Positions 1 to 5,607 of a DNA stretch of 11,007 nt are shown one piece after another; within the stretch, counting starts at the first letter, position 1, and every line of letters starts with the position of its first letter. This DNA comes from Actinomycetes bacterium (lineage in GTDB: Bacteria > Actinomycetota > Actinomycetes > Prado026): assembly GCA_025455945.1 (NCBI GenBank), contig JALOLN010000060.1:1-11007 (forward strand), written 5' to 3'. Position numbers and translations under genes: made by a program. The notes beneath the pieces are model-generated. The model did no database searches. It saw nothing but the letters and a program-made list of their open reading frames with translations, and was not told the origin of the DNA.

Positions 1-10
1 CACTGCGGGT

Positions 11-16
11 TAGGGT
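11..16 (+). promoter_or_regulatory. possible -10 element upstream of the first FKBP gene
   Basis: TAGGGT fits the actinobacterial TANNNT -10 pattern and would place transcription start near position 23, leaving a 5' leader of about 29 bases before the GTG at 52. No -35 can be assessed because the window begins 10 bases upstream. The gene could equally be read through from an upstream gene; pafA is expected there from the conserved order but is not visible. Weak call. Confidence 0.25.
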
Positions 17-51
17 TAGCCGCCCACCCGCCCCGACCCGGTTGAGGTTCC

Positions 52-612
52 GTGCGCCGCCCGCTCCTACCCCCGCTGCTGCTCGTCCCCGCCCTGCAGC
101 TGCCCGCCAGCGGCAGCGGCTCCGCGACCCAGACCGGCGCCGGGTCGGGTGACGGGTCGAGCACCGGCGCGTCGGTGCCGGCGGCCGACACCTGCAGCAC
201 GGTCCAGACGCCGGTCCCGGCCAACGTCCCCGCGGTCTCCGGCGCCCCGGGCGCGGAGCCGACGATCGCGCAGCCGACCGGGGCCGCCCCCACCGAGCTC
301 GTCGTCACCGATCTCGTCGAGGGCACCGGCGAGGTGGCGTGCGCCGGGGCGACGGTCACGGTGCACTACACCGGCGTGGACTGGGAGACGGGCGCGGTGT
401 TCGACTCCAGCTGGCAGCGCGGTGAGCCCATCAGCTTCCCGCTCGACGGCCTCATCGAGGGCTGGCAGGTGGGCCTGCCCGGCATGAAGGTGGACGGCCG
501 ACGGGAGCTGGTCATCCCGCCGGAGCAGGCCTACGGCCCGGCCGGGTCCGGCAGCGAGCTGGCCGGCAAGACCCTCGTGTTCGTCGTCGACCTCGTCGCC
601 GTCGGCGCCTGA
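52..612 (+). CDS. exported FKBP-type peptidyl-prolyl cis-trans isomerase
   Basis: This 186-residue protein should catalyse cis-trans isomerisation of Xaa-Pro bonds, probably outside the cytoplasmic membrane. Residues 1-19 look like a signal peptide: Arg2-Arg3, then a Leu/Pro-rich hydrophobic stretch. A Gly/Ser/Thr/Ala/Pro-rich spacer follows to about residue 75, and the FKBP domain covers about 80-184. Pocket residues that match FKBP12 include Tyr106, Phe117-Asp118, Phe129, Leu134-Ile135, Trp138, Tyr161 and Phe177. The GTG start has GAGG at 44-47, only 4 bases upstream. Related actinobacterial FKBPs are often lipoproteins. Here the would-be lipobox reads LPAS with Ser20 instead of Cys, so it may be secreted free. 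The next gene, 31 bases downstream, is a paralogue without a signal peptide. The function is secure; the export route is inferred. Confidence 0.93.
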   Translation: MRRPLLPPLLLVPALQLPASGSGSATQTGAGSGDGSSTGASVPAADTCSTVQTPVPANVPAVSGAPGAEPTIAQPTGAAPTELVVTDLVEGTGEVACAGATVTVHYTGVDWETGAVFDSSWQRGEPISFPLDGLIEGWQVGLPGMKVDGRRELVIPPEQAYGPAGSGSELAGKTLVFVVDLVAVGA

Positions 613-630
613 CCCCGCCCCCGCACCCCC

Positions 631-637
631 GAGAGGA
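631..637 (+). promoter_or_regulatory. ribosome binding site of the second FKBP gene
   Basis: GAGAGGA lies 6 bases before the GTG at 644. It supports that GTG as the start, which gives a compact FKBP without a signal peptide. Confidence 0.6.
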
Positions 638-643
638 CGCGCC

Positions 644-1006
644 GTGCTCGACAAGCCCGAGATCGACTTTCCCGGCGGACCGGCGCCCACCGAGCTGGTG
701 ACCGCCGACCTGCTGACCGGCGACGGCGCCACGGCCGAGCCGGGCGCCCAGGTCCTCGTCCACTACGTGGGCGTCGACTTCGAGACCGGTGAGGAGTTCG
801 ACTCCTCGTGGAGCCGCGGGGAGCCGATCTCCTTCCCGCTGCGCGGGCTCATCCAGGGCTGGCAGGACGGCATCCCCGGCATGCGGGTCGGCGGGCGGCG
901 GCAGCTGACGATCCCGCCCGAGCTGGCCTACGGCCCGGCCGGCAGCGGGCACCGGCTCGCCGGGCGCACCCTGGTGTTCGTCATCGACCTCCTCGACGTC
1001 CGCTAG
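644..1006 (+). CDS. cytosolic FKBP-type peptidyl-prolyl cis-trans isomerase
   Basis: This 120-residue single-domain FKBP is close to the size of the minimal FKBP12 fold. It has no signal peptide or membrane segment, so it should act in the cytoplasm on Xaa-Pro bonds. Pocket residues visible are Tyr41, Phe52-Asp53, Phe64, Leu69-Ile70, Trp73, Tyr96 and Phe112. A gap-free hand alignment over about 105 residues gives roughly 70% identity to the FKBP domain encoded just upstream, so the pair looks like a tandem duplication with one copy exported. It ends 12 bases before pafB and is probably in the same transcript. FKBP genes beside pafA/pafB are known in other actinomycetes such as Streptomyces. 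Whether it serves the Pup-proteasome or PafBC proteins is unknown. Confidence 0.95.
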   Translation: MLDKPEIDFPGGPAPTELVTADLLTGDGATAEPGAQVLVHYVGVDFETGEEFDSSWSRGEPISFPLRGLIQGWQDGIPGMRVGGRRQLTIPPELAYGPAGSGHRLAGRTLVFVIDLLDVR

Positions 1007-1018
1007 CGGGGCACCCGC

Positions 1019-1981
1019 GTGGCCGAGGCGAAGACCGAGCGGCTGCTCCAGCTCGTGCTGTGCCTGACCCAGACCAGGCTGTTCGTCACCAAGGAGCAGC
1101 TGCGCAGCGCCATCCCCGACTACGGGGCCTGCGCCACGCACGAGGCGTTCGAGCGGATGTTCGAGCGGGACAAGAACGAGCTGCGCGAGCTCGGGGTGCC
1201 GCTCACGACCGGCGGCACCGACCCGCTGCACGACGACGACGTCGGCTACCGCATCGACCGCGGGGCCTACGGGATGCCCGACCTGCACCTCACCCCCGAC
1301 GAGCTCACCGCCGTGGCGCTGGCCGCACGGGTGTGGCGTGACGGCGGCCTGGCCGCACAGGCGGCGCGGGTCCTCGTCAAGCTGCAGGCGCAGGGGGTGG
1401 ACGTCGACGTGGCGACGCTGCCACCGATCGAGCCCCGGATCTCCGGGGGTGAGGCGGCCTTCGGCCCGCTGGCCCGCGCGGTCTCCAGGCGCCAGGCGGT
1501 GCTGTTCGACTACCGGCCTGCCGGCGGGGGAGAGGCGCAGCCCCGGCGGCTCGAGCCGTGGGGGGTGGTCTCCCGGCGGGGGCACTGGTACGTCGTCGGT
1601 CGCGACCGCGACCGGGACGACGTCCGCGTGTTCCGCCTGTCGCGCATCGACGGCGCGGTGCGCGCCCACGGCGCCGAGGGCGCGTTCGCCGTCCCCGGCG
1701 ACGCCGACCCCGGCGCCCTCGTCGACACCTTCGAGGGCCACGGGCCGGAGCTCGTAGCCGTGCTGCGGCTGCGCCCAGGGGCCGGGCACGGCCTGCGTCG
1801 CCGGGCGCTGCCGGACGAGGACGACGGGCTGCAGCGGGTGCCGTTCCGCGACGGCGCGGCCTTCGCCGCCGAGATCGCCTCCTACGGGTCGGCGGTGGAG
1901 GTGCTCGACCCGCCCGAGCTGCGCGACGCCGTCGTCGACCACCTGCGCCGGGTCTGCGCGGCCGCCACCGAGGTGCCCTGA
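1019..1981 (+). CDS. pafB: PafB, WYL-domain transcriptional regulator
   Basis: This 320-residue protein is the PafB half of the PafBC activator. In mycobacteria PafBC turns on the RecA/LexA-independent DNA-damage response. The N-terminal part (about 1-60) fits a winged helix-turn-helix, and residues about 145-215 form the WYL ligand-sensing domain, with a clear HWYVVG block (189-194) and FRLSRI (205-210). The C-terminal part (about 240-315) corresponds to the WCX extension. The GTG start has only a weak GGGG upstream, so translation may be coupled to the FKBP gene ending 12 bases earlier. The stop codon overlaps the pafC start by one base (TGATG), implying coupled, equimolar synthesis of the two partners. 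Separate pafB and pafC genes are usual in many actinobacteria; some lineages fuse them. Assignment rests on domain content plus the pafC-tatA-tatC-helY context. Confidence 0.93.
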   Translation: MAEAKTERLLQLVLCLTQTRLFVTKEQLRSAIPDYGACATHEAFERMFERDKNELRELGVPLTTGGTDPLHDDDVGYRIDRGAYGMPDLHLTPDELTAVALAARVWRDGGLAAQAARVLVKLQAQGVDVDVATLPPIEPRISGGEAAFGPLARAVSRRQAVLFDYRPAGGGEAQPRRLEPWGVVSRRGHWYVVGRDRDRDDVRVFRLSRIDGAVRAHGAEGAFAVPGDADPGALVDTFEGHGPELVAVLRLRPGAGHGLRRRALPDEDDGLQRVPFRDGAAFAAEIASYGSAVEVLDPPELRDAVVDHLRRVCAAATEVP

Positions 1982-2946
1982 TGGCCGGCGCCAGGGACCA
2001 GCTCGCCCGGCTGCTCGCCCTCGTGCCGTGGCTGCAGGCCCACCCGGGGGTCACGAAGACCGAGGCCGCCGCCGCCTTCGACATCAGCGTGGCCCAGCTG
2101 GAGCGGGACCTCCGGCTGGCGTTCACCTGTGAGCTGCCCGGCCGGCCCGAGGCGTGCCTGGACATCGACTACCTCGACTCCGACCGGATCACGGTGATCG
2201 ACCCGCAGACCATCGACCGGCCGCTGCGGCTGGTGCCCGAGGAGGCCGTCGCCCTCATCGTCGGGCTGCGCTCGCTGGCCGGCGTCCCGGGGCTGCAGGA
2301 CCGTGCCGCCCTCGACAGCGCGCTGGCCAAGCTCGAGGACGCGGCCGCCGCGGCCGGTGGGGTGCCGACGGGCACCGCGGGGCCGACCCCCGCCGCCGCG
2401 GGAGCCCAGCCGGACGCCGTCGCCGCCGTGCGGTCGGCGCTGGAGCTGGGCCGCCGGCTGCACCTGTCGTACTGGGTGCCGAGCCGGGACGAGCTCACCG
2501 AGCGTGACGTGGACCCGCTGCGGGCCGTCAGCGTCGAGGGGGTCGGCTACCTGGAGGGCTGGTGCCATGCCTCGGAGGCGGTCCGCACGTTCCGACTGGA
2601 CCGGGTGGTGCGGGCCGAAGTCCTCGACGCCCCGTCGACCCCGCCCGCGGACGCCGCACCGCAGCCGGACGCCGGCGCGTTCCACCCCGCTCCCGACGAC
2701 CTCCTGGTCACCGTGGACCTCACCCCGCGAGCCCGCTGGGTGCCCGAGTACTACCCGTGCGAGTCGGTCACCGAGCGCCCGGACGGCGGTCTGCGGGTGA
2801 CGGTGCGCACCGCCGACGCCCGCTTCGTGCAGCGCCTGGTGCTGCGTCTCGGCGGCGACGGGGCGGTCGTCCAGCCGGCTGAGGTGGCCGCCGGAGTCGT
2901 CGCGGAGGCGCGCAACGCGCTCGCCGCGTACGGCGTGTCGTGCTGA
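1981..2946 (+). CDS. pafC: PafC, WYL-domain transcriptional regulator
   Basis: This 321-residue protein is the expected partner of PafB in the heterodimeric DNA-damage activator PafBC. An N-terminal winged helix region covers about 1-75 (with QLERDLRL at 39-46), and a WYL domain covers about 147-215 with GYLEGWC (189-195) and TFRLDRV (203-209). A WCX-like C-terminal domain covers about 236-318. An Ala/Gly/Pro-rich linker (about 121-146) separates HTH and WYL parts. The ATG shares its A with the pafB stop codon, which fixes the start and suggests translational coupling. The open frame extends upstream inside pafB, but that part is a shadow of pafB and carries no domain. A 100-base gap with inverted repeats follows. 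The signal sensed by the WYL domain cannot be read from the sequence. Confidence 0.93.
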   Translation: MAGARDQLARLLALVPWLQAHPGVTKTEAAAAFDISVAQLERDLRLAFTCELPGRPEACLDIDYLDSDRITVIDPQTIDRPLRLVPEEAVALIVGLRSLAGVPGLQDRAALDSALAKLEDAAAAAGGVPTGTAGPTPAAAGAQPDAVAAVRSALELGRRLHLSYWVPSRDELTERDVDPLRAVSVEGVGYLEGWCHASEAVRTFRLDRVVRAEVLDAPSTPPADAAPQPDAGAFHPAPDDLLVTVDLTPRARWVPEYYPCESVTERPDGGLRVTVRTADARFVQRLVLRLGGDGAVVQPAEVAAGVVAEARNALAAYGVSC

Positions 2947-2967
2947 CAGACACCCGCCGGGGGGTCA

Positions 2968-3022
2968 AGGTCCTCCCGTGACGTGCCGAACTCCTCCATC
3001 GAAGGCACCCGGGGGAGGACCT
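2968..3022 (+). repeat. nested inverted repeat between pafC and the zinc-ribbon gene
   Basis: AGGTCCTCCC at 2968-2977 is perfectly complementary to GGGAGGACCT at 3013-3022. Inside it, GTGCC at 2983-2987 pairs with GGCAC at 3004-3008. Together they could fold into one long hairpin ending 9 bases before the ribosome binding site of the next gene. TGAC at 2944-2947 and GTCA at 2964-2967 could form a further small stem just before it. There is no T-run after the right arm, so an intrinsic terminator is not clear. A structured leader, RNA-processing site or protein-binding dyad are alternatives. Confidence 0.5.
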
Positions 3023-3031
3023 GGGCCCGGC

Positions 3032-3038
3032 GGAAGGA
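3032..3038 (+). promoter_or_regulatory. ribosome binding site deciding the zinc-ribbon start
   Basis: GGAAGGA ends 8 bases before the ATG at 3047. It favours this ATG over the in-frame upstream GTG at 2978. That GTG would lie inside the inverted repeat and add a Pro/Gly-rich extension unrelated to the fold. Confidence 0.65.
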
Positions 3039-3046
3039 CCGCGGCG

Positions 3047-3379
3047 ATGACGACGATTCGAGCCACCTGCCCCACCTGTGGCGACGTGGAGCTCAAGCCG
3101 TCCGACCTGCGCCTCGTGGTCTGCTCGCGGGCCGAGTGGTCGACCTACGCGTTCGACTGCCCCGCCTGCGCCGACGAGGTCAAGAAGCCGGCCGACGAGG
3201 AGGTCGTGGCGCTGCTGGTCTCCGGCGGGGTGCAGGCGCAGACCTGGCACATCCCGGCCGAGGCGCTGGAGGCCCACCCCGGACCCGCGCTCACCTACGA
3301 CGACCTGCTCGACTTCGCCCTCTGGCTGGACGAGCACGACGCCCTCGCGGCGGGCATCACCCCCGCCGGACGGGCCTGA
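3047..3379 (+). CDS. small zinc-ribbon-like protein of unknown function
   Basis: This 110-residue protein is not one I can name. CPTC (8-11) and CPAC (38-41) form two CxxC knuckles 26 residues apart, the pattern of a zinc ribbon, and Cys26 lies between them. The C-terminal half has an acidic segment, a HPGP turn (77-80) and then TYDDLLDFALWLDEHD (83-98), probably an amphipathic helix. There is no signal peptide or membrane segment. The ATG at 3047 is chosen because of the GGAAGGA box and because the CxxC motif begins straight after it. An in-frame GTG at 2978 is the alternative start. It sits between pafC and tatA, a position with no gene in M. tuberculosis as I recall it. A nucleic-acid-binding or protein-adaptor role is possible but unsupported. 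Confidence 0.82.
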   Translation: MTTIRATCPTCGDVELKPSDLRLVVCSRAEWSTYAFDCPACADEVKKPADEEVVALLVSGGVQAQTWHIPAEALEAHPGPALTYDDLLDFALWLDEHDALAAGITPAGRA

Positions 3380-3388
3380 CGGCGCCGT

Positions 3389-3405
3389 TCGCAGGGCCCC
3401 TGCGA
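3389..3405 (+). repeat. short palindrome in the zinc-ribbon/tatA gap
   Basis: TCGCAGG at 3389-3395 and CCTGCGA at 3399-3405 form a 7-base-pair stem around a 3-base loop. It begins 9 bases after the zinc-ribbon stop codon and lies about 35 bases upstream of the possible tatA -10. No T-run follows. It could be a weak terminator or an operator. Confidence 0.4.
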
Positions 3406-3440
3406 CACGCCTTCGCCTGGGAGGAGTCCCGGGGGACGCG

Positions 3441-3446
3441 TACCAT
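3441..3446 (+). promoter_or_regulatory. possible -10 element of the tatA-tatC unit
   Basis: TACCAT matches TANNNT and would start transcription near 3453, giving a leader of about 24 bases that contains the tatA ribosome binding site. I see no good -35 at 17-18 bases upstream. The 97-base gap and preceding palindrome make a separate promoter plausible. Confidence 0.4.
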
Positions 3447-3465
3447 CGACCTCTGACGTCCCCCT

Positions 3466-3471
3466 GAGAGG
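3466..3471 (+). promoter_or_regulatory. ribosome binding site of tatA
   Basis: GAGAGG stands 5 bases before the ATG at 3477 and fits the start that gives a standard TatA N-terminus. Confidence 0.6.
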
Positions 3472-3476
3472 TCCGC

Positions 3477-3743
3477 ATGCCCAACCTAGGTGCCCCAGAG
3501 ATCATCCTGATCCTGCTGGTCATCGTGCTGCTCTTCGGCGCCAAGAAGCTGCCCGAGACGGCGCGGGGGCTCGGCCGCTCGCTGCGCATCTTCAAGGCCG
3601 AGACCAAGGGCCTGAGCACCGACGACGAGGGGCAGTCGGCCCCGCCCGAGCAGCCGCGCCAGATCACCGGCCAGGCGGACGACGTCACCCCGCCGCCCGC
3701 CACCCCGACCCGGCCGGCGGAGACCGAGCCGACCGACCGCTGA
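3477..3743 (+). CDS. tatA: TatA, twin-arginine translocase pore-forming subunit
   Basis: This 88-residue protein is a TatA-family component of the Sec-independent translocase that exports folded proteins with twin-arginine signals. A short periplasmic N-terminus leads to one membrane helix (about 7-20), then the Phe20-Gly21 hinge. The amphipathic helix (about 24-42) begins with KKLPETARGLG, and a polar, Pro/Thr-rich cytoplasmic tail follows. Length and layout are typical of actinobacterial TatA. A TatB role cannot be excluded by length alone, but the tatA-tatC pairing beside pafC is the standard actinobacterial arrangement, with tatB usually elsewhere. tatC starts 22 bases downstream, so the two are very likely co-transcribed. 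Confidence 0.95.
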   Translation: MPNLGAPEIILILLVIVLLFGAKKLPETARGLGRSLRIFKAETKGLSTDDEGQSAPPEQPRQITGQADDVTPPPATPTRPAETEPTDR

Positions 3744-3755
3744 CCGGTCCGGACC

Positions 3756-3759
3756 AGGA
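3756..3759 (+). promoter_or_regulatory. ribosome binding site of tatC
   Basis: AGGA lies 6 bases before the GTG at 3766 and favours it over the internal ATG at codon 23, which begins the conserved core. Confidence 0.45.
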
Positions 3760-3765
3760 CGCTCG

Positions 3766-4680
3766 GTGAGCCTGCGCCCCCGGCGCCGGCGCGAGGGGTC
3801 GCGTCGGCCCCCGACCGACGACGAGGGCCGGATGCCCCTCGTCGAGCACCTTCGTGAGCTCCGGTCACGGCTGGGCCGGTCGTTCCTGGCGATCTTCCTC
3901 GGCGCCGTCGTCGGCTGGTTCTACTACGACGAGATCATCACCGCGATCCTGCGCCCCTTCAACGCGGTCATCGCCGAGGCGCAGGCCGAGGGCCGCGACG
4001 TCAAGCCGATCCTGTCGGGCATCACCGACGCCTTCACCCTGCAGCTGCAGGTGGCCCTCATGGCCGGCATCGTGCTCGCCGCGCCGATCTGGCTGTACCA
4101 GCTGTGGCGCTTCGTCACGCCGGGGCTGCACCGGCACGAGCGGCGCTGGGCGTACGTCTTCGTCGGCGCGGCCTTCCCGCTGTTCCTCCTCGGCATGGGC
4201 CTGGCCTACCTGTTCCTCCCCCAGGCGCTGCGCCTGCTCCTGGGGTTCACCCCCGAGAGCGTCGGCAACTACGTGCCGATCAAGGACTACATCTCGTTCG
4301 TGCTGCGGATGATGCTCGTGTTCGGCCTGGGCTTCCTGGCGCCGATCCTCGTGGTCGTCCTCAACCTCGTCGGCATCCTCTCGGCGCACCGCTTCGCCTC
4401 GTGGTGGCGGTACGTCATCATGATCACGCTGGTGTTCGCCGCCGTGGCCACGCCGACCGGGGACCCCATCACCATGGCGGTCTTCGCCGGGCCCATCCTC
4501 GTGCTGCTCATGGGGGCGTTCGGGATCTGCTGGGTGAACGACCGGCGCCGGGCCCGCCGGGACACCGCCGAGGGGTTCGCCGGCCTCAGCGACGACGAGG
4601 CGTCCCCCCTCGACCTCACGCCGGAACCGCTGGACCTCGACGCCGACGACGTGCACGACGCCGGGCCGTCGACGCGCTAG
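3766..4680 (+). CDS. tatC: TatC, twin-arginine signal receptor subunit
   Basis: This 304-residue polytopic membrane protein recognises twin-arginine signal peptides and recruits TatA. A basic cytoplasmic N-terminus (RPRRRR at 4-9) precedes the conserved MPLVEHLRELRSRL block (23-36), whose Glu31 aligns with E. coli Glu15. Six membrane helices can be placed at about 37-55, 94-114, 128-151, 178-203, 212-230 and 236-254. The first cytoplasmic loop carries FVTPGLHRHERR (116-127), with Glu125 at the position of the signal-binding E. coli Glu103. TPTGDP (229-234) corresponds to the later conserved Asp region. The C-terminal tail after about 258 is first basic and then strongly acidic and is not conserved in E. 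coli. The TAG stop codon forms part of a TAGCGT hexamer placed as a -10 for the next gene. Confidence 0.97.
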   Translation: MSLRPRRRREGSRRPPTDDEGRMPLVEHLRELRSRLGRSFLAIFLGAVVGWFYYDEIITAILRPFNAVIAEAQAEGRDVKPILSGITDAFTLQLQVALMAGIVLAAPIWLYQLWRFVTPGLHRHERRWAYVFVGAAFPLFLLGMGLAYLFLPQALRLLLGFTPESVGNYVPIKDYISFVLRMMLVFGLGFLAPILVVVLNLVGILSAHRFASWWRYVIMITLVFAAVATPTGDPITMAVFAGPILVLLMGAFGICWVNDRRRARRDTAEGFAGLSDDEASPLDLTPEPLDLDADDVHDAGPSTR

Positions 4681-4683
4681 CGT
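4678..4683 (+). promoter_or_regulatory. leaderless -10 element of the lipid kinase gene
   Basis: TAGCGT is followed by exactly 6 bases and then the GTG at 4690, so the first transcribed base would be the start codon. Its TAG is also the tatC stop codon. There is no Shine-Dalgarno sequence in the 9-base gap. The same spacing recurs before helY, FTCD and the M24 peptidase. Confidence 0.5.
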
Positions 4684-4689
4684 CCACCC

Positions 4690-5586
4690 GTGAGCCGATC
4701 GGTCGCCCTCCTCGTCAACCCCTCCGCCGGGCTCGGTCGTGGATCCCGCGAAGGGTCCGTGGCCCTGGCCCGGCTGCGCGAGCGCGGCGTCGACGTCCAC
4801 CCGATGGCCGGGCGGGACGCCGCGGAGGCGGGTGAGCTGGCCCGGCGCGCGGTCGCCGACGGCTACGACGCCCTCGTCGCGGTCGGCGGGGACGGGATGC
4901 TGCACCTGGCCCTGCAGGCCGTGGCCGGGACGCCGGTGGCGCTCGGGCTGGTCCCGTCGGGCAGCGGCAACGACTTCGCCCGCCTCCTCGGGCTGCAGCC
5001 CCATGAGCCGCAGGCGGCGGCGGACGTGGTCGCCGACGGCGTCGTCCGCACCATCGACGCCGGCCGGGTCGGCTCGACCTGGTTCGCGGGGGTGCTGTCG
5101 AGCGGCTTCGACTCCGCCGTCAACGAGCGGGCCAACCGGATGCGCTGGCCGAAGGGGCGGATGCGCTACAACGTTGCCATCGTCGCCGAGCTCGGGGTGT
5201 TCCACGCAATGCCGTTCCGCATCCAGATGGACGACGTGCGGCTGGAGACCGAGGCGATGCTCGTCGCGGTCGGCAACGGGGTCTCATACGGCGGCGGCAT
5301 GCGGGTCTGCCCGGGTGCGCGGATCGACGACGGGCTGCTGGCCGTGACCGTGCTCAACCGGATCTCCAAGGTGGAGTTCCTCCGCGTGTTCCCCCGCGTG
5401 TACGAGGGCCGGCACGTCGACCACCCGGCGGTGACCGTGCACGAGGCGCGTCGGGTCACGCTGGAGGCCGAGCACGCGGTGGCCTACGCCGACGGGGAGC
5501 CGTTGCAGCCCCTGCCGGTGACCGTCGAGTGCGTCCCCGGCGCCGTGCGGGTGCTGGCCCCCGCCGCGGAGGGCACCACCGCCTGA
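4690..5586 (+). CDS. diacylglycerol kinase family (DagK/YegS) lipid kinase
   Basis: This 298-residue protein belongs to the DAGK catalytic superfamily, which phosphorylates lipid hydroxyls such as diacylglycerol with ATP. The N-terminal nucleotide-binding domain has NPSAG (10-14), VGGDGM (65-70) and PSGSGNDFAR (89-98). The C-terminal domain carries YGGGM (200-204), PGARIDDG (208-215) and YADGE (266-270); Asp268 corresponds to the proposed catalytic base of DgkB-type enzymes. GGDG is followed by Met rather than the usual Thr, which I believe is common in actinobacterial members. Length is normal and no membrane segment is evident, so a peripheral membrane enzyme is likely. A kinase at this spot between tatC and helY occurs in several non-mycobacterial actinomycetes. 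The exact lipid substrate (diacylglycerol, sphingoid base or another lipid) cannot be told from the sequence. Confidence 0.9.
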   Translation: MSRSVALLVNPSAGLGRGSREGSVALARLRERGVDVHPMAGRDAAEAGELARRAVADGYDALVAVGGDGMLHLALQAVAGTPVALGLVPSGSGNDFARLLGLQPHEPQAAADVVADGVVRTIDAGRVGSTWFAGVLSSGFDSAVNERANRMRWPKGRMRYNVAIVAELGVFHAMPFRIQMDDVRLETEAMLVAVGNGVSYGGGMRVCPGARIDDGLLAVTVLNRISKVEFLRVFPRVYEGRHVDHPAVTVHEARRVTLEAEHAVAYADGEPLQPLPVTVECVPGAVRVLAPAAEGTTA

Positions 5587-5595
5587 TCGGGCGGC

Positions 5596-5601
5596 TAGCC
5601 T
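5596..5601 (+). promoter_or_regulatory. leaderless -10 element of helY
   Basis: TAGCCT ends 6 bases before the ATG at 5608. There is no Shine-Dalgarno sequence in the 21 bases after the kinase stop codon, so a leaderless transcript starting at the ATG is the simplest reading. Confidence 0.55.
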
Positions 5602-5607
5602 GGCCGC

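Noticed and set aside
7..19. Telomere-like GGTTAGGGTTAG string at the left edge
   Set aside because: Only about two copies of the hexamer, in an ordinary intergenic position. It fits better as a TANNNT promoter element than as a chromosome end.
52..111. Twin-arginine export signal on the first FKBP
   Set aside because: Arg2-Arg3 is present, but the residues around it (no Ser/Thr before, Pro-Leu after) do not match the Tat consensus; a Sec-type signal is more likely.
512..1942. 476-codon minus-strand open frame over the FKBP and pafB genes
   Set aside because: Antisense shadow with low-complexity composition and no motifs; the + strand frames carry clear FKBP and WYL domains.
2978..3046. Upstream GTG start for the zinc-ribbon gene
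   Set aside because: It would start inside the inverted repeat with no ribosome binding site and add a Pro/Gly-rich stretch; the ATG at 3047 has GGAAGGA at good spacing.
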